A DNA stretch of 5,352 nucleotides from Oscillospiraceae bacterium (GTDB lineage Bacteria > Bacillota_A > Clostridia > Oscillospirales > Oscillospiraceae): positions 1 to 5,352 of the forward strand of contig JAEDOJ010000112.1 in assembly GCA_016302015.1 (NCBI GenBank). The letters are read 5' to 3'. How positions within the stretch are numbered: position 1 is the stretch's first letter; every line of letters starts with the position of its first letter. Under the pieces are notes generated by a model that did not search any database, was not told the origin of the DNA, and worked only from the letters and a program-made list of their open reading frames with translations. Shown here piece by piece: positions 1 to 5,147 of this stretch. A program made the position numbers and the translations under genes.

Positions 1-536
1 ATCTTGCCGTCGGGCATGATGCCGTAGAAGCCGGGAATGACGGCGCCTCTGTCCATGTGGAACAGCGCCTGCAGGGCGGGATAGGACTTTTCCTGATCCA
101 CGGTGCCGTCGTAGTGGAAGTAGAGCCACTGGGTGGCGTCGATAAAGTCAAAGCCCAGATAGTCGGCCATGAGCCGGGCGGAGAAATATTCGCCTCTGGA
201 GACCAGCTCCTCCGTGGAGATGCGGCCTTTCAGCATTTTGGCTTTCAGAGCGTCAAATTCGGACTCCAGATCGGTCTTCAGACCCAGTTCGTCCCGAATG
301 CTCAGATAGCGCTGACGGAAGGTGTCGAAAATATCGTCAAAGGAAACGCCGTACTTCATATGCGCGAAGCACAGGTACAGCAGATCGGTAATCTTGGTAT
401 CCTCAGAAAACCGCTTGCCTGCGGCGGAGACGACCACAACCCGGCGGGAAGGGTCGGAAAAAACAATGTCGTGAATTTTTCTGTATTGTTTGGCGTCGGC
501 CATGGAGGTGCCGCCAAACTTCAACGCTTTTAACAT
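1..536 (-). CDS. lysC: Aspartate kinase, N-terminal part (truncated by window edge)
   Basis: Aspartate kinase phosphorylates L-aspartate to 4-phospho-aspartate, the first committed step towards lysine, threonine and methionine, in the cytoplasm. 178 residues are visible. The N-terminus has the nucleotide-binding KFGGTS motif (residues 6-11), a strand VVVVSAAGKR (33-42), a long helical stretch (about 50-110), then the substrate-side motif ELVSRGEYFSA (110-120, with E116) and a PGFYG motif (168-172) that normally precedes the GRGGSD loop. The long helical insert resembles E. coli LysC/ThrA-type kinases more than the shorter Bacillus type; this is inference from memory. The remaining kinase domain and the regulatory ACT domains lie beyond position 1, so feedback specificity cannot be read. 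The start at 536 is set by AAAGGAG (550-544), 7 nt upstream. It lies 21 nt downstream of hom, with no promoter or terminator between them, so the two should be co-transcribed. The symbol is generic; the paralogue type is unknown. Confidence 0.93.
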   Translation of the reverse strand, partial: MLKALKFGGTSMADAKQYRKIHDIVFSDPSRRVVVVSAAGKRFSEDTKITDLLYLCFAHMKYGVSFDDIFDTFRQRYLSIRDELGLKTDLESEFDALKAKMLKGRISTEELVSRGEYFSARLMADYLGFDFIDATQWLYFHYDGTVDQEKSYPALQALFHMDRGAVIPGFYGIMPDGK

Positions 537-547
537 GGAGGTTCTCC
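537..547 (-). promoter_or_regulatory. Small hairpin overlapping the aspartate kinase ribosome binding site
   Basis: In the mRNA, GGAG-AAC-CTCC lies between the hom stop and the aspartate kinase start and includes the GGAG of the ribosome binding site. A 4-bp stem with a 3-nt loop is weak. It could slightly mask the site until ribosomes finishing hom disturb it, or it may simply be chance. Confidence 0.25.
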
Positions 548-557
548 TTTATCTTTG

Positions 558-1715
558 TTATCGCAGAGAGGCAATGAAGCAGGAGGGGTCAATTTCCCGG
601 CGCTGCTTTGCCCAGGCGTGGACTTCTTCCACGGAGACGGGCATGGTGATGATGCCGCAGTCCATAATTTTTTCCACCCGGGCCTGGAGCCACTTGTCCA
701 TGCCGTTGGTGCGGATATAGTAAGCGCGAAGCACGCTGGAATTGTCCACCTTAACAGGGGTCAGCCGGTCGGTGTAGAAGCTGCGGACGCCTTCGGTGAT
801 GTCCACGCAGTCCTGCATCACATTATATGCGGTGGGATACCGGCCTGCGCCCTGACCGTAGAAGCTCTGCTTGCCGATGTGCTTCCCGGTGAGGGAGATC
901 AGATTGTAGTTCTGAGGAATTGCGGATTCCGGCATGGTGGAGGGGACGAAGGAAGGCTCGATGTAGGCGGCAACGCCGTTTTCCAGCTTCCGGGAGGCCG
1001 CCAGCAGCTTGCAGGTGCGGCCCAGATGCTTGCAGACGTTGATGTCGGCGTCTGTAACGTGCTCGATGCCCTCTACGGCAACGTCAGCCTCATCGATGAC
1101 GCAGCCATAGGCAATATTGGAGGAAATGACCAGCTTCCGGCGAACGTCCGCGCCGTTGAGATCGTCGGCGGGATTGGCCTCCGCATAGCCAAGGCGCTGA
1201 GCCTCCGCCAGGGCAGAGGAGAAGCTGCTGCCGGTGCGGGTCATGGTGTCTAACATAAAATTGGTGGTGCCGTTCATAATGCCGCTGATCCGGATCACCG
1301 GTTCCTGATCCGCGCAGCGCTTCAGGCTGGTCAGCCAGGGAATGCCGCCGCCGGCTGCCGCGGTGCAGCGCAGAGCGACCTTATGCTCCATGGCCAGAGA
1401 AACCAGCTCGGTATAGTGCTTGGCAATGAGGAGCTTGTTGGCGGTAACCACGTTTTTGCCTGCTTTGAGAGCGCCGGTGACCCATTCGTAGGCGGGATGG
1501 AGTCCGCCGATGACTTCGATGACCGTGTCGATGGTTGTGTCAGCAAGAACCTCGTCGATGTTTTTGGCAATGGGGCAGGTCACGCCTTCCGGAACCACCA
1601 GACTCAGGGCGCAGGCAACCTCCATATCCTGTCGTTTCGTAAGAAATTCATAAACTCCGAAACCAACGGTACCGAGACCCAGCAACGCAACACGCATGGG
1701 TTTGCAATTTGTCAT
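558..1715 (-). CDS. hom: Homoserine dehydrogenase, short form without a full ACT domain
   Basis: Reduces aspartate-4-semialdehyde to homoserine with NAD(P)H, the branch point leading to threonine and methionine, in the cytoplasm. The 385 residues show a Rossmann loop GLGTVGFG (13-20), TANKLL (91-96, with K94), the conserved GIMNGTTNFML (145-155), and DDLNGADVRRK (184-194), where D190 and K194 match the catalytic Asp and Lys of the family (D219/K223 in the yeast enzyme). Many bacterial homologues run to about 430 residues with a complete C-terminal ACT domain. Here only about 57 residues follow the catalytic core; AYYIRT...GIITMPVSVEEV (331-365) looks like at most the first half of an ACT fold, so threonine feedback may be weak or different (inference). 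The start at 1715 is supported by GAGG 9 nt upstream; an in-frame ATG at residue 7 has no ribosome binding site. It is the first gene of a hom-aspartate kinase operon, divergent from thrC. Confidence 0.96.
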   Translation of the reverse strand: MTNCKPMRVALLGLGTVGFGVYEFLTKRQDMEVACALSLVVPEGVTCPIAKNIDEVLADTTIDTVIEVIGGLHPAYEWVTGALKAGKNVVTANKLLIAKHYTELVSLAMEHKVALRCTAAAGGGIPWLTSLKRCADQEPVIRISGIMNGTTNFMLDTMTRTGSSFSSALAEAQRLGYAEANPADDLNGADVRRKLVISSNIAYGCVIDEADVAVEGIEHVTDADINVCKHLGRTCKLLAASRKLENGVAAYIEPSFVPSTMPESAIPQNYNLISLTGKHIGKQSFYGQGAGRYPTAYNVMQDCVDITEGVRSFYTDRLTPVKVDNSSVLRAYYIRTNGMDKWLQARVEKIMDCGIITMPVSVEEVHAWAKQRREIDPSCFIASLR

Positions 1716-1762
1716 ATAAAAACGCCTCTTTTCGCAAGCAAATGTCCACGAGAGAAAAACAC

Positions 1763-1791
1763 TTGCATTTTTCTGAGAAACAGTATATCAT
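1763..1791 (+). promoter_or_regulatory. Promoter of thrC
   Basis: TTGCAT (1763-1768), 17 nt, then TATCAT (1786-1791) match sigma-A boxes with ideal spacing and predict a start at about 1798, 81 nt before thrC. The -10 lies inside the near-perfect palindrome GTATAT-C-ATATAC (1783-1795) that also supplies the -10 of the hom promoter on the other strand. An alternative -10, TATACC (1791-1796), has worse spacing. Confidence 0.65.
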
Positions 1792-1810
1792 ATACCTATG
1801 AAAAAGGCAA
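1782..1810 (-). promoter_or_regulatory. Promoter of the hom-aspartate kinase operon
   Basis: Reading the minus strand, the -35 box TTGCCT (1810-1805) is followed by exactly 17 nt and the -10 box TATACT (1787-1782). This is a good sigma-A match and predicts a start near 1775, giving a leader of about 60 nt. The -10 box overlaps that of the opposing thrC promoter. The leader is too short for a T-box or a lysine riboswitch. Confidence 0.72.
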
Positions 1811-1839
1811 GGGATAATCAAACAAAAAAATACAAAATT

Positions 1840-1863
1840 GTGAATGTTCACCCAAAAGAACAT
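1840..1863 (+). promoter_or_regulatory. Two overlapping inverted repeats in the thrC leader
   Basis: GTGAA-TG-TTCAC (1840-1851) is a compact dyad of the operator type. Overlapping it, ATGTTC (1844-1849) and GAACAT (1858-1863) form a second perfect 6-bp inverted repeat with an 8-nt loop, ending 3 nt before the thrC ribosome binding site at 1867-1872. The two pairings share bases and exclude each other in RNA. Either could be a repressor site or a small leader switch. No U-tract follows, so neither is a terminator. Function is unknown. Confidence 0.4.
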
Positions 1864-1878
1864 GGATAGGAGCAGTCT

Positions 1879-3330
1879 ATGATGTATCAAAGTACGAGAA
1901 ACGCCGAGTTAACCGCCAGTTCCACGGCGGCGGTTTTGCAGGGACTGGCGTCGGACGGCGGTCTTTTTGTGACAAAAAGCTATGAAGGCTTTGACTGGGA
2001 AGGCACCCTGAAGCTGGACACCCTGGGCATGGCGGAAAAAATTCTGGGGCGGCTGCTGCCCGACTTCGAGGACATGAAGGGGCTGGTGAAGAGGGCCTAT
2101 ACCAACAAGTTCGAGACAGAGGAGCTGACCCCGCTGGTAAAGGTCGGCGACCGATATGTGCTGGAGCTGTTCCGTGGGCCAACCTCTGCCTTTAAGGACG
2201 TGGCCCTGTCCATGCTGCCCCAGTTGATCACCGCCGCAAGGGAGCAGGAGCAGGTCTCGGAGGAGATTTTGATCCTCACCGCCACCTCCGGGGATACGGG
2301 CAAGGCGGCCTTGGCGGGCTTCCGGGACGTGCCGGGAACCAAAATCATTGTATTTTATCCCGATGAGGGCGTTTCCAAGGTGCAGAAGGCGCAGATGGTC
2401 ACCCAGGAGGGAGAAAATGTCTGCGTCTGCGCCGTCCGGGGCAATTTTGACGACACCCAGACCGGCGTGAAGATGATCTTCTCCCAGGGTGTGCCGGAGG
2501 ATTGCGGGGTTCGTCTGTCCTCTGCCAACTCCATCAATATCGGACGGCTGGCGCCTCAGGTGGTCTACTATTTCAAGGCCTACAAGGATCTGCTGGACTG
2601 CGGCAGGATTCAATTGGGAGAAAGGGTGGATTATGTGGTTCCCACCGGGAATTTCGGAGATATTCTGGCGGGCTATCTGGCAAAGCGCATGGGACTGCCG
2701 GTAGGGACGCTGGTTTGCGCCTCCAACCGGAACGATGTGCTGACGGACTTCCTCCGCACCGGAACCTATGACCGCCGCAGACCCTTCTATAAGACCCTGT
2801 CTCCCTCCATGGACATTCTGGTTTCCAGCAATCTGGAACGGCTTTTGTTCCTGCTGTGTGAGGACGAGGACGAGGTGGCAGGCTATATGAGGTCTCTCCG
2901 GGAAGAGGGCTGCTATACCGTGTCCTCTGAGCTGCTGGAAAAGCTGCATCAGGAATTCGGCTGGGGCTGCTGCGACGACGACCAGACCAAGGAAACCATC
3001 GGCAAGGTCTGGCAGGAGGAAAAATATCTCATGGATACCCACACCGCCGTAGCGTGGCGGGTGGCGGAGCGTCTGGAAACCCAGGCTCCTGTGGTGGTCT
3101 TGTCCACGGCCTCTCCCTATAAGTTCCCGGCGGCGGTGTTGACGGCCATCGGCGGCGATGGGGAAGGGGACGAATTTGATATCATGTCCCGTTTGAACGA
3201 ACTGACCGGAGTTCCCATTCCCGAAGGTCTGGCAACGCTGCAGAAAAAACCTGTTTTGCATCATGCTGTGATTGATCGGGAGGAAATGCAGGCCTATGTG
3301 CTGGGCAAGGTTGCAAATTGGGGAAAGTAA
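1879..3330 (+). CDS. thrC: Threonine synthase
   Basis: A pyridoxal-phosphate enzyme that converts O-phosphohomoserine to threonine, the last step of the pathway, in the cytoplasm. The 483 residues carry the PLP-lysine motif FRGPTSAFKDVAL (98-110, Schiff-base K106), TATSGDTGKAALAGF (134-148), SSANSINIGRLAPQ (214-227), a phosphate-binding loop PTGNFGDILAGY (255-266) and the C-terminal LSTASPYKFP (408-417). The early SDGGLFV (25-31) is also typical. The length fits the full-length bacterial fold II type. The ribosome binding site TAGGAG (1867-1872) is 6 nt from the ATG at 1879 and 9 nt from a second ATG at 1882, so the protein may begin at residue 2; the first is taken here. No terminator is seen after the stop; a new promoter starts 14 nt downstream, so some read-through into the small membrane-protein gene is possible. 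Phosphohomoserine must come from a homoserine kinase encoded elsewhere. Confidence 0.97.
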   Translation: MMYQSTRNAELTASSTAAVLQGLASDGGLFVTKSYEGFDWEGTLKLDTLGMAEKILGRLLPDFEDMKGLVKRAYTNKFETEELTPLVKVGDRYVLELFRGPTSAFKDVALSMLPQLITAAREQEQVSEEILILTATSGDTGKAALAGFRDVPGTKIIVFYPDEGVSKVQKAQMVTQEGENVCVCAVRGNFDDTQTGVKMIFSQGVPEDCGVRLSSANSINIGRLAPQVVYYFKAYKDLLDCGRIQLGERVDYVVPTGNFGDILAGYLAKRMGLPVGTLVCASNRNDVLTDFLRTGTYDRRRPFYKTLSPSMDILVSSNLERLLFLLCEDEDEVAGYMRSLREEGCYTVSSELLEKLHQEFGWGCCDDDQTKETIGKVWQEEKYLMDTHTAVAWRVAERLETQAPVVVLSTASPYKFPAAVLTAIGGDGEGDEFDIMSRLNELTGVPIPEGLATLQKKPVLHHAVIDREEMQAYVLGKVANWGK

Positions 3331-3344
3331 TTTGAAAAAAAGGC

Positions 3345-3372
3345 TTGCGAAAATCCAAATTTGCGGTATACT
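3345..3372 (+). promoter_or_regulatory. Promoter of the small membrane-protein gene
   Basis: TTGCGA (3345-3350), 16 nt, then a -10 box TATACT (3367-3372) predict a start near 3379 and a leader of about 35 nt. The -10 lies within the palindrome GTATA-C-TATAC (3366-3376). The promoter begins only 14 nt after the thrC stop codon. Confidence 0.7.
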
Positions 3373-3413
3373 ATACGTAGGAATCTGTACAATAAATTAC
3401 GGAGGTAGAGAAT

Positions 3414-3584
3414 ATGAATAACAAGACTTTGAAGCTGGTTCTTTCCATCGTCGGCGGTGTTGTCGTAGTCGGCGCAATTGCGGTCGCCCTGATCCACTTC
3501 TGGGAAGACATCAAGAATCTGTGCCCCGCCTGCCGCGAAGACAAGATGGATGAAATCGAGGATTTCGCAGACTACGAAGCGTAA
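3414..3584 (+). CDS. Small single-pass membrane protein with CPAC motif and acidic tail, function unknown
   Basis: I do not recognise this 56-residue protein. It begins MNNKTLKLVL, followed by a hydrophobic Gly/Val/Ala-rich segment (about residues 8-29, ending HFW) long enough to span the membrane once. Residues 31-56 are strongly acidic (10 Asp/Glu against 3 Lys/Arg) and carry a C37-P-A-C40 pair. The positive-inside rule, with K4 and K7 before the helix, suggests N-terminus inside and tail outside (inference). No signal-peptidase or lipobox site is obvious. Coding status rests on GGAGG (3401-3405) 8 nt before the ATG, a good promoter upstream, and an intrinsic terminator starting 11 nt after the stop. 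The CPAC pair could bind metal, form a disulphide or cross-link a dimer; none of these can be told apart here. It stands alone between thrC and the convergent spmAB genes, so context gives no clear role. Confidence 0.82.
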   Translation: MNNKTLKLVLSIVGGVVVVGAIAVALIHFWEDIKNLCPACREDKMDEIEDFADYEA

Positions 3585-3594
3585 GAAAAAATAG

Positions 3595-3637
3595 GCAGCA
3601 CTCCGGTTCTCCCGGGGTGCTGCTTTCTTTCCTTTTT
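3595..3637. terminator. Bidirectional intrinsic terminator between the small membrane-protein gene and spmB
   Basis: A 12-bp stem (3595-3606 with 3612-3623, one T-G wobble; outer arm GCAGCAC/GTGCTGC) closes a 5-nt loop. On the plus strand it is followed by a T-rich run (3624-3637). On the minus strand the stem is followed by CTATTTTTTCTT (3594-3583), so it can also stop transcription arriving from spmB. The plus-strand T-run overlaps the spmB stop codon. Confidence 0.9.
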
Positions 3638-4145
3638 AAGGAAACAGGCGGGCAGTCAGGCTTGCCATGAAAAACCCGGTAAGATCCGCCAATACTGCGG
3701 CGGGAATGGCGTATCTGGTTTTTTTGATGCCTGCGGCGCCGAAATAGACGGAAATGGTGTAGAAGGTGGTTTCCGTGCTGCCCAACATAATGGCGGCAGT
3801 CCGCCCCACCGGGGAGTCTACGCCGTAGACTCCCATCAGGTCAGCGCCCACCGCCAGGGCGGCGCTGCCGGAGAAGGGGCGCAACAGCATCAGCGGCAGG
3901 GTTTCCACGGGGATGCCCAGAAAGGCGGTCACGGGGGCAAGCCAACGGGACAACTGGTCGATGGCGCCGGAGGCACGGAGCATATGTACCGCCGAAAGCA
4001 GCATGACCAGAGCCGGCGCGATGGTAGCTATGAGCTTCAGTCCTTCCAGACCGCCGGTCAAAAGGCCGGAATACACATCCACCTTTTTTGCCAGAGCGTA
4101 GCCGGAAACAAGAAGCATGAGGACAGGAACCAGCAAGTCAGCCAT
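3636..4145 (-). CDS. spmB: Spore maturation protein B
   Basis: An integral membrane protein of the nucleoside-recognition/Gate family. In Bacillus subtilis SpmA and SpmB are needed for full dehydration of the spore core and for heat resistance; the transported solute is not established. The 169 residues show hydrophobic segments at about 2-18, 38-57, 79-99 and 145-162. Family-like motifs are YSGLLTGGLEGLK (25-37), LRPFSGSAA (88-96) and GSTETTFYTISVYFGAAG (122-139). The ATG at 4145 lies inside the end of spmA, giving an 8-bp overlap, with GGGGAAGG just upstream within spmA, so translation is probably coupled. The length is close to the usual size (about 170-180 residues), and the protein appears intact. 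The stop codon touches the T-run of the downstream bidirectional terminator, so this is the last gene of the unit. Confidence 0.93.
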   Translation of the reverse strand: MADLLVPVLMLLVSGYALAKKVDVYSGLLTGGLEGLKLIATIAPALVMLLSAVHMLRASGAIDQLSRWLAPVTAFLGIPVETLPLMLLRPFSGSAALAVGADLMGVYGVDSPVGRTAAIMLGSTETTFYTISVYFGAAGIKKTRYAIPAAVLADLTGFFMASLTARLFP

Positions 4146-4719
4146 GGGCAGCCTTCCCCATCAGCTTTGCGGCGATAATTCCAACGGCCACGGAACAGAC
4201 CGAGGTGATCCAGACGGCGGGCAGAATGGAAAAGGGAGAGCCTGCACCGTGGGCGCTGCGCAGGGCGGCAACGGTGGTGGGCAGAAGCTGGATGGAGGCG
4301 GTGTTCATGACAATGAGCAGACACATTTCGTCTGTGGCATAGGAAGCCCTTGACAGCTTCTGCATACGCTTCACCGCCGCAATCCCCATGGGCGTGGCGG
4401 CATTGCCCAAACCCAACAGATTTGCGGATACGTTGGAGGTCAGACAGCCCAGGGCGACGTCGTCCCTGCTGGCGGTTGGAAACAGCCTCCGAAAAACCGG
4501 ACGCATGAGCCTGCCCAGTTTTTCCGTCAGACCTGCCTGCTCCATAACCTTTGCAAGGCCGCTCCACAGGCACAGAGGGCCGGCCAGAGAAATGCACAGG
4601 GTGATGGCGGAGGAGGCGCCCTCCAAAAAAGCGGAGGCAAGCCCACCGCCGTGATCCGACAGGATTCCGGACAGAAAGGAAAATACCAACATTCCGACCC
4701 AAACAAAGCTCATTATCAA
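4138..4719 (-). CDS. spmA: Spore maturation protein A
   Basis: Membrane partner of SpmB, needed for spore core dehydration in B. subtilis. The 193 residues have hydrophobic segments at about 3-20, 36-57, 132-152 and 164-187. The most telling motif is NLLGLGNAATPMG (100-112), followed by MNTASIQLLPTTV (138-150); both are characteristic of SpmA. The start is a choice: TTG at 4719 lies 7 nt after AAGGGGG (4733-4727), while an in-frame ATG at 4713 lies 13 nt away, so TTG is preferred on spacing; the two proteins differ by two residues. In B. subtilis these genes sit behind dacB under sigma-E. Here no dacB precedes them, and the upstream region is shared with the divergent AbrB-like gene. A CATAATA box (4768-4762) resembles a forespore sigma-G/F -10, but no convincing -35 accompanies it, so I do not call a promoter. 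Confidence 0.94.
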   Translation of the reverse strand: MIMSFVWVGMLVFSFLSGILSDHGGGLASAFLEGASSAITLCISLAGPLCLWSGLAKVMEQAGLTEKLGRLMRPVFRRLFPTASRDDVALGCLTSNVSANLLGLGNAATPMGIAAVKRMQKLSRASYATDEMCLLIVMNTASIQLLPTTVAALRSAHGAGSPFSILPAVWITSVCSVAVGIIAAKLMGKAAHG

Positions 4720-4776
4720 GATGATTCCCCCTTGGTGGACATCTTATTCACCTGGACAAATTATTATGCAAGATAC

Positions 4777-4805
4777 TTGACTTGACATAAAAAATATGGT
4801 ACTAT
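4777..4805 (+). promoter_or_regulatory. Promoter of the AbrB-like gene, with a doubled -35 box
   Basis: TTGACT (4777-4782), 17 nt, then TACTAT (4800-4805) fit sigma-A and predict a start near 4812. The perfect -35 TTGACA overlaps it at 4782-4787 and would pair with TATTAA (4803-4808) at a short 15-nt spacing. The first pairing has the better spacing and the second has the better -35. Confidence 0.65.
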
Positions 4806-4839
4806 TAATTTAGGTCGAAAAAGTCTAAGGAGTGAGGAC

Positions 4840-5088
4840 ATGAAAGCGACCGGCATTATTCGTAAGGTAGACGAACTCGGACGGGTTGTCCTCCCTATCG
4901 AATTGCGGCGAACTCTTGGAATTGAGGAACGGGATCCATTAGAGATTGCTTTGGAAGAAGACAGACTTATTTTGCGGAAGCATGAGACGGCCTGTATTTT
5001 CTGCGGAAGCTGTGAGGATTTGCTGGAATATCGTGGGAAATTGCTCTGTGAGAAATGTCTACAAGAGATCGATGAATTGAGAGACTGA
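4840..5088 (+). CDS. AbrB/MazE/SpoVT-type transcriptional regulator with cysteine-rich C-terminal tail
   Basis: Probable DNA-binding protein of 82 residues. Residues 1-47 form a swapped-hairpin AbrB-type domain, with the hallmark GIIRKVDELGRVVLPIELRR (5-24) and LGIEERDPLEIALEEDRLILRK (26-47). Such proteins bind DNA as dimers and often act as transition-state or sporulation regulators. The tail carries C52, C55, C58, C70 and C73, arranged CxxCxxC...CxxC, suggesting a small zinc-binding knuckle (inference); I recall similar AbrB-plus-CxxC proteins in Clostridia, with no assigned target. The start is firm: AAGGAG (4827-4832) is 7 nt from the ATG. The gene has its own promoter and terminator and is divergent from spmA across a 120-bp gap, so it could bind there and affect spmAB or itself. 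Its GC is about 46% by hand count, below the roughly 60% seen in a sampled stretch of thrC. It is not necessarily AbrB or SpoVT itself, so no symbol is given. Confidence 0.93.
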   Translation: MKATGIIRKVDELGRVVLPIELRRTLGIEERDPLEIALEEDRLILRKHETACIFCGSCEDLLEYRGKLLCEKCLQEIDELRD

Positions 5089-5092
5089 GCAG

Positions 5093-5122
5093 AAAAGGTG
5101 CTGTGAAAACAGCACCTTTTTT
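5093..5122. terminator. Intrinsic terminator after the AbrB-like gene
   Basis: GGTGCTGT (5097-5104), GAAA loop, ACAGCACC (5109-5116) form a perfect 8-bp stem, extended to 12 bp by AAAA/TTTT, with a run of six T (5117-5122). It starts 5 nt after the stop codon. The flanking A-run would also give a U-tract on the minus strand, so it may work in both directions. Confidence 0.92.
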
Positions 5123-5147
5123 GCGTATAAATCCCTAAAACAGGTCA

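Noticed and set aside
555..1253. A 232-codon open frame on the plus strand within hom
   Set aside because: It is antisense to a clear homoserine dehydrogenase catalytic region and has no recognisable motif.
1729..1739. An 11-mer, GCTTGCGAAAA, shared between the hom leader (minus strand) and the small-gene promoter (3343-3353, plus strand)
   Set aside because: The copies lie in different contexts (just before a ribosome binding site versus across a -35 box) with no further similarity, so this is probably coincidence.
1716..1878. T-box, lysine riboswitch or threonine attenuator controlling hom or thrC
   Set aside because: Predicted leaders are about 60 and 81 nt, too short for a T-box or lysine riboswitch. 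There is no terminator hairpin with a T-run and no run of Thr or Ile codons.
1909..3264. A 451-codon open frame on the minus strand, antisense to thrC
   Set aside because: The plus strand encodes a textbook threonine synthase with all its motifs. The antisense frame shows no recognisable domain and is an expected by-product of GC-rich codon use.
4058..4702. A 214-codon minus-strand frame overlapping spmA and spmB
   Set aside because: It is a shifted frame of spmA, rich in Arg, Gly and His and without membrane segments, whereas SpmA and SpmB motifs are clear in their own frames.
4762..4768. CATAATA as a sporulation sigma-factor -10 for spmAB
   Set aside because: It fits a forespore-type -10, but the region 17-18 nt upstream has only a partial -35 match, and in B. 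subtilis the genes are known under sigma-E. Too weak to call as a promoter.
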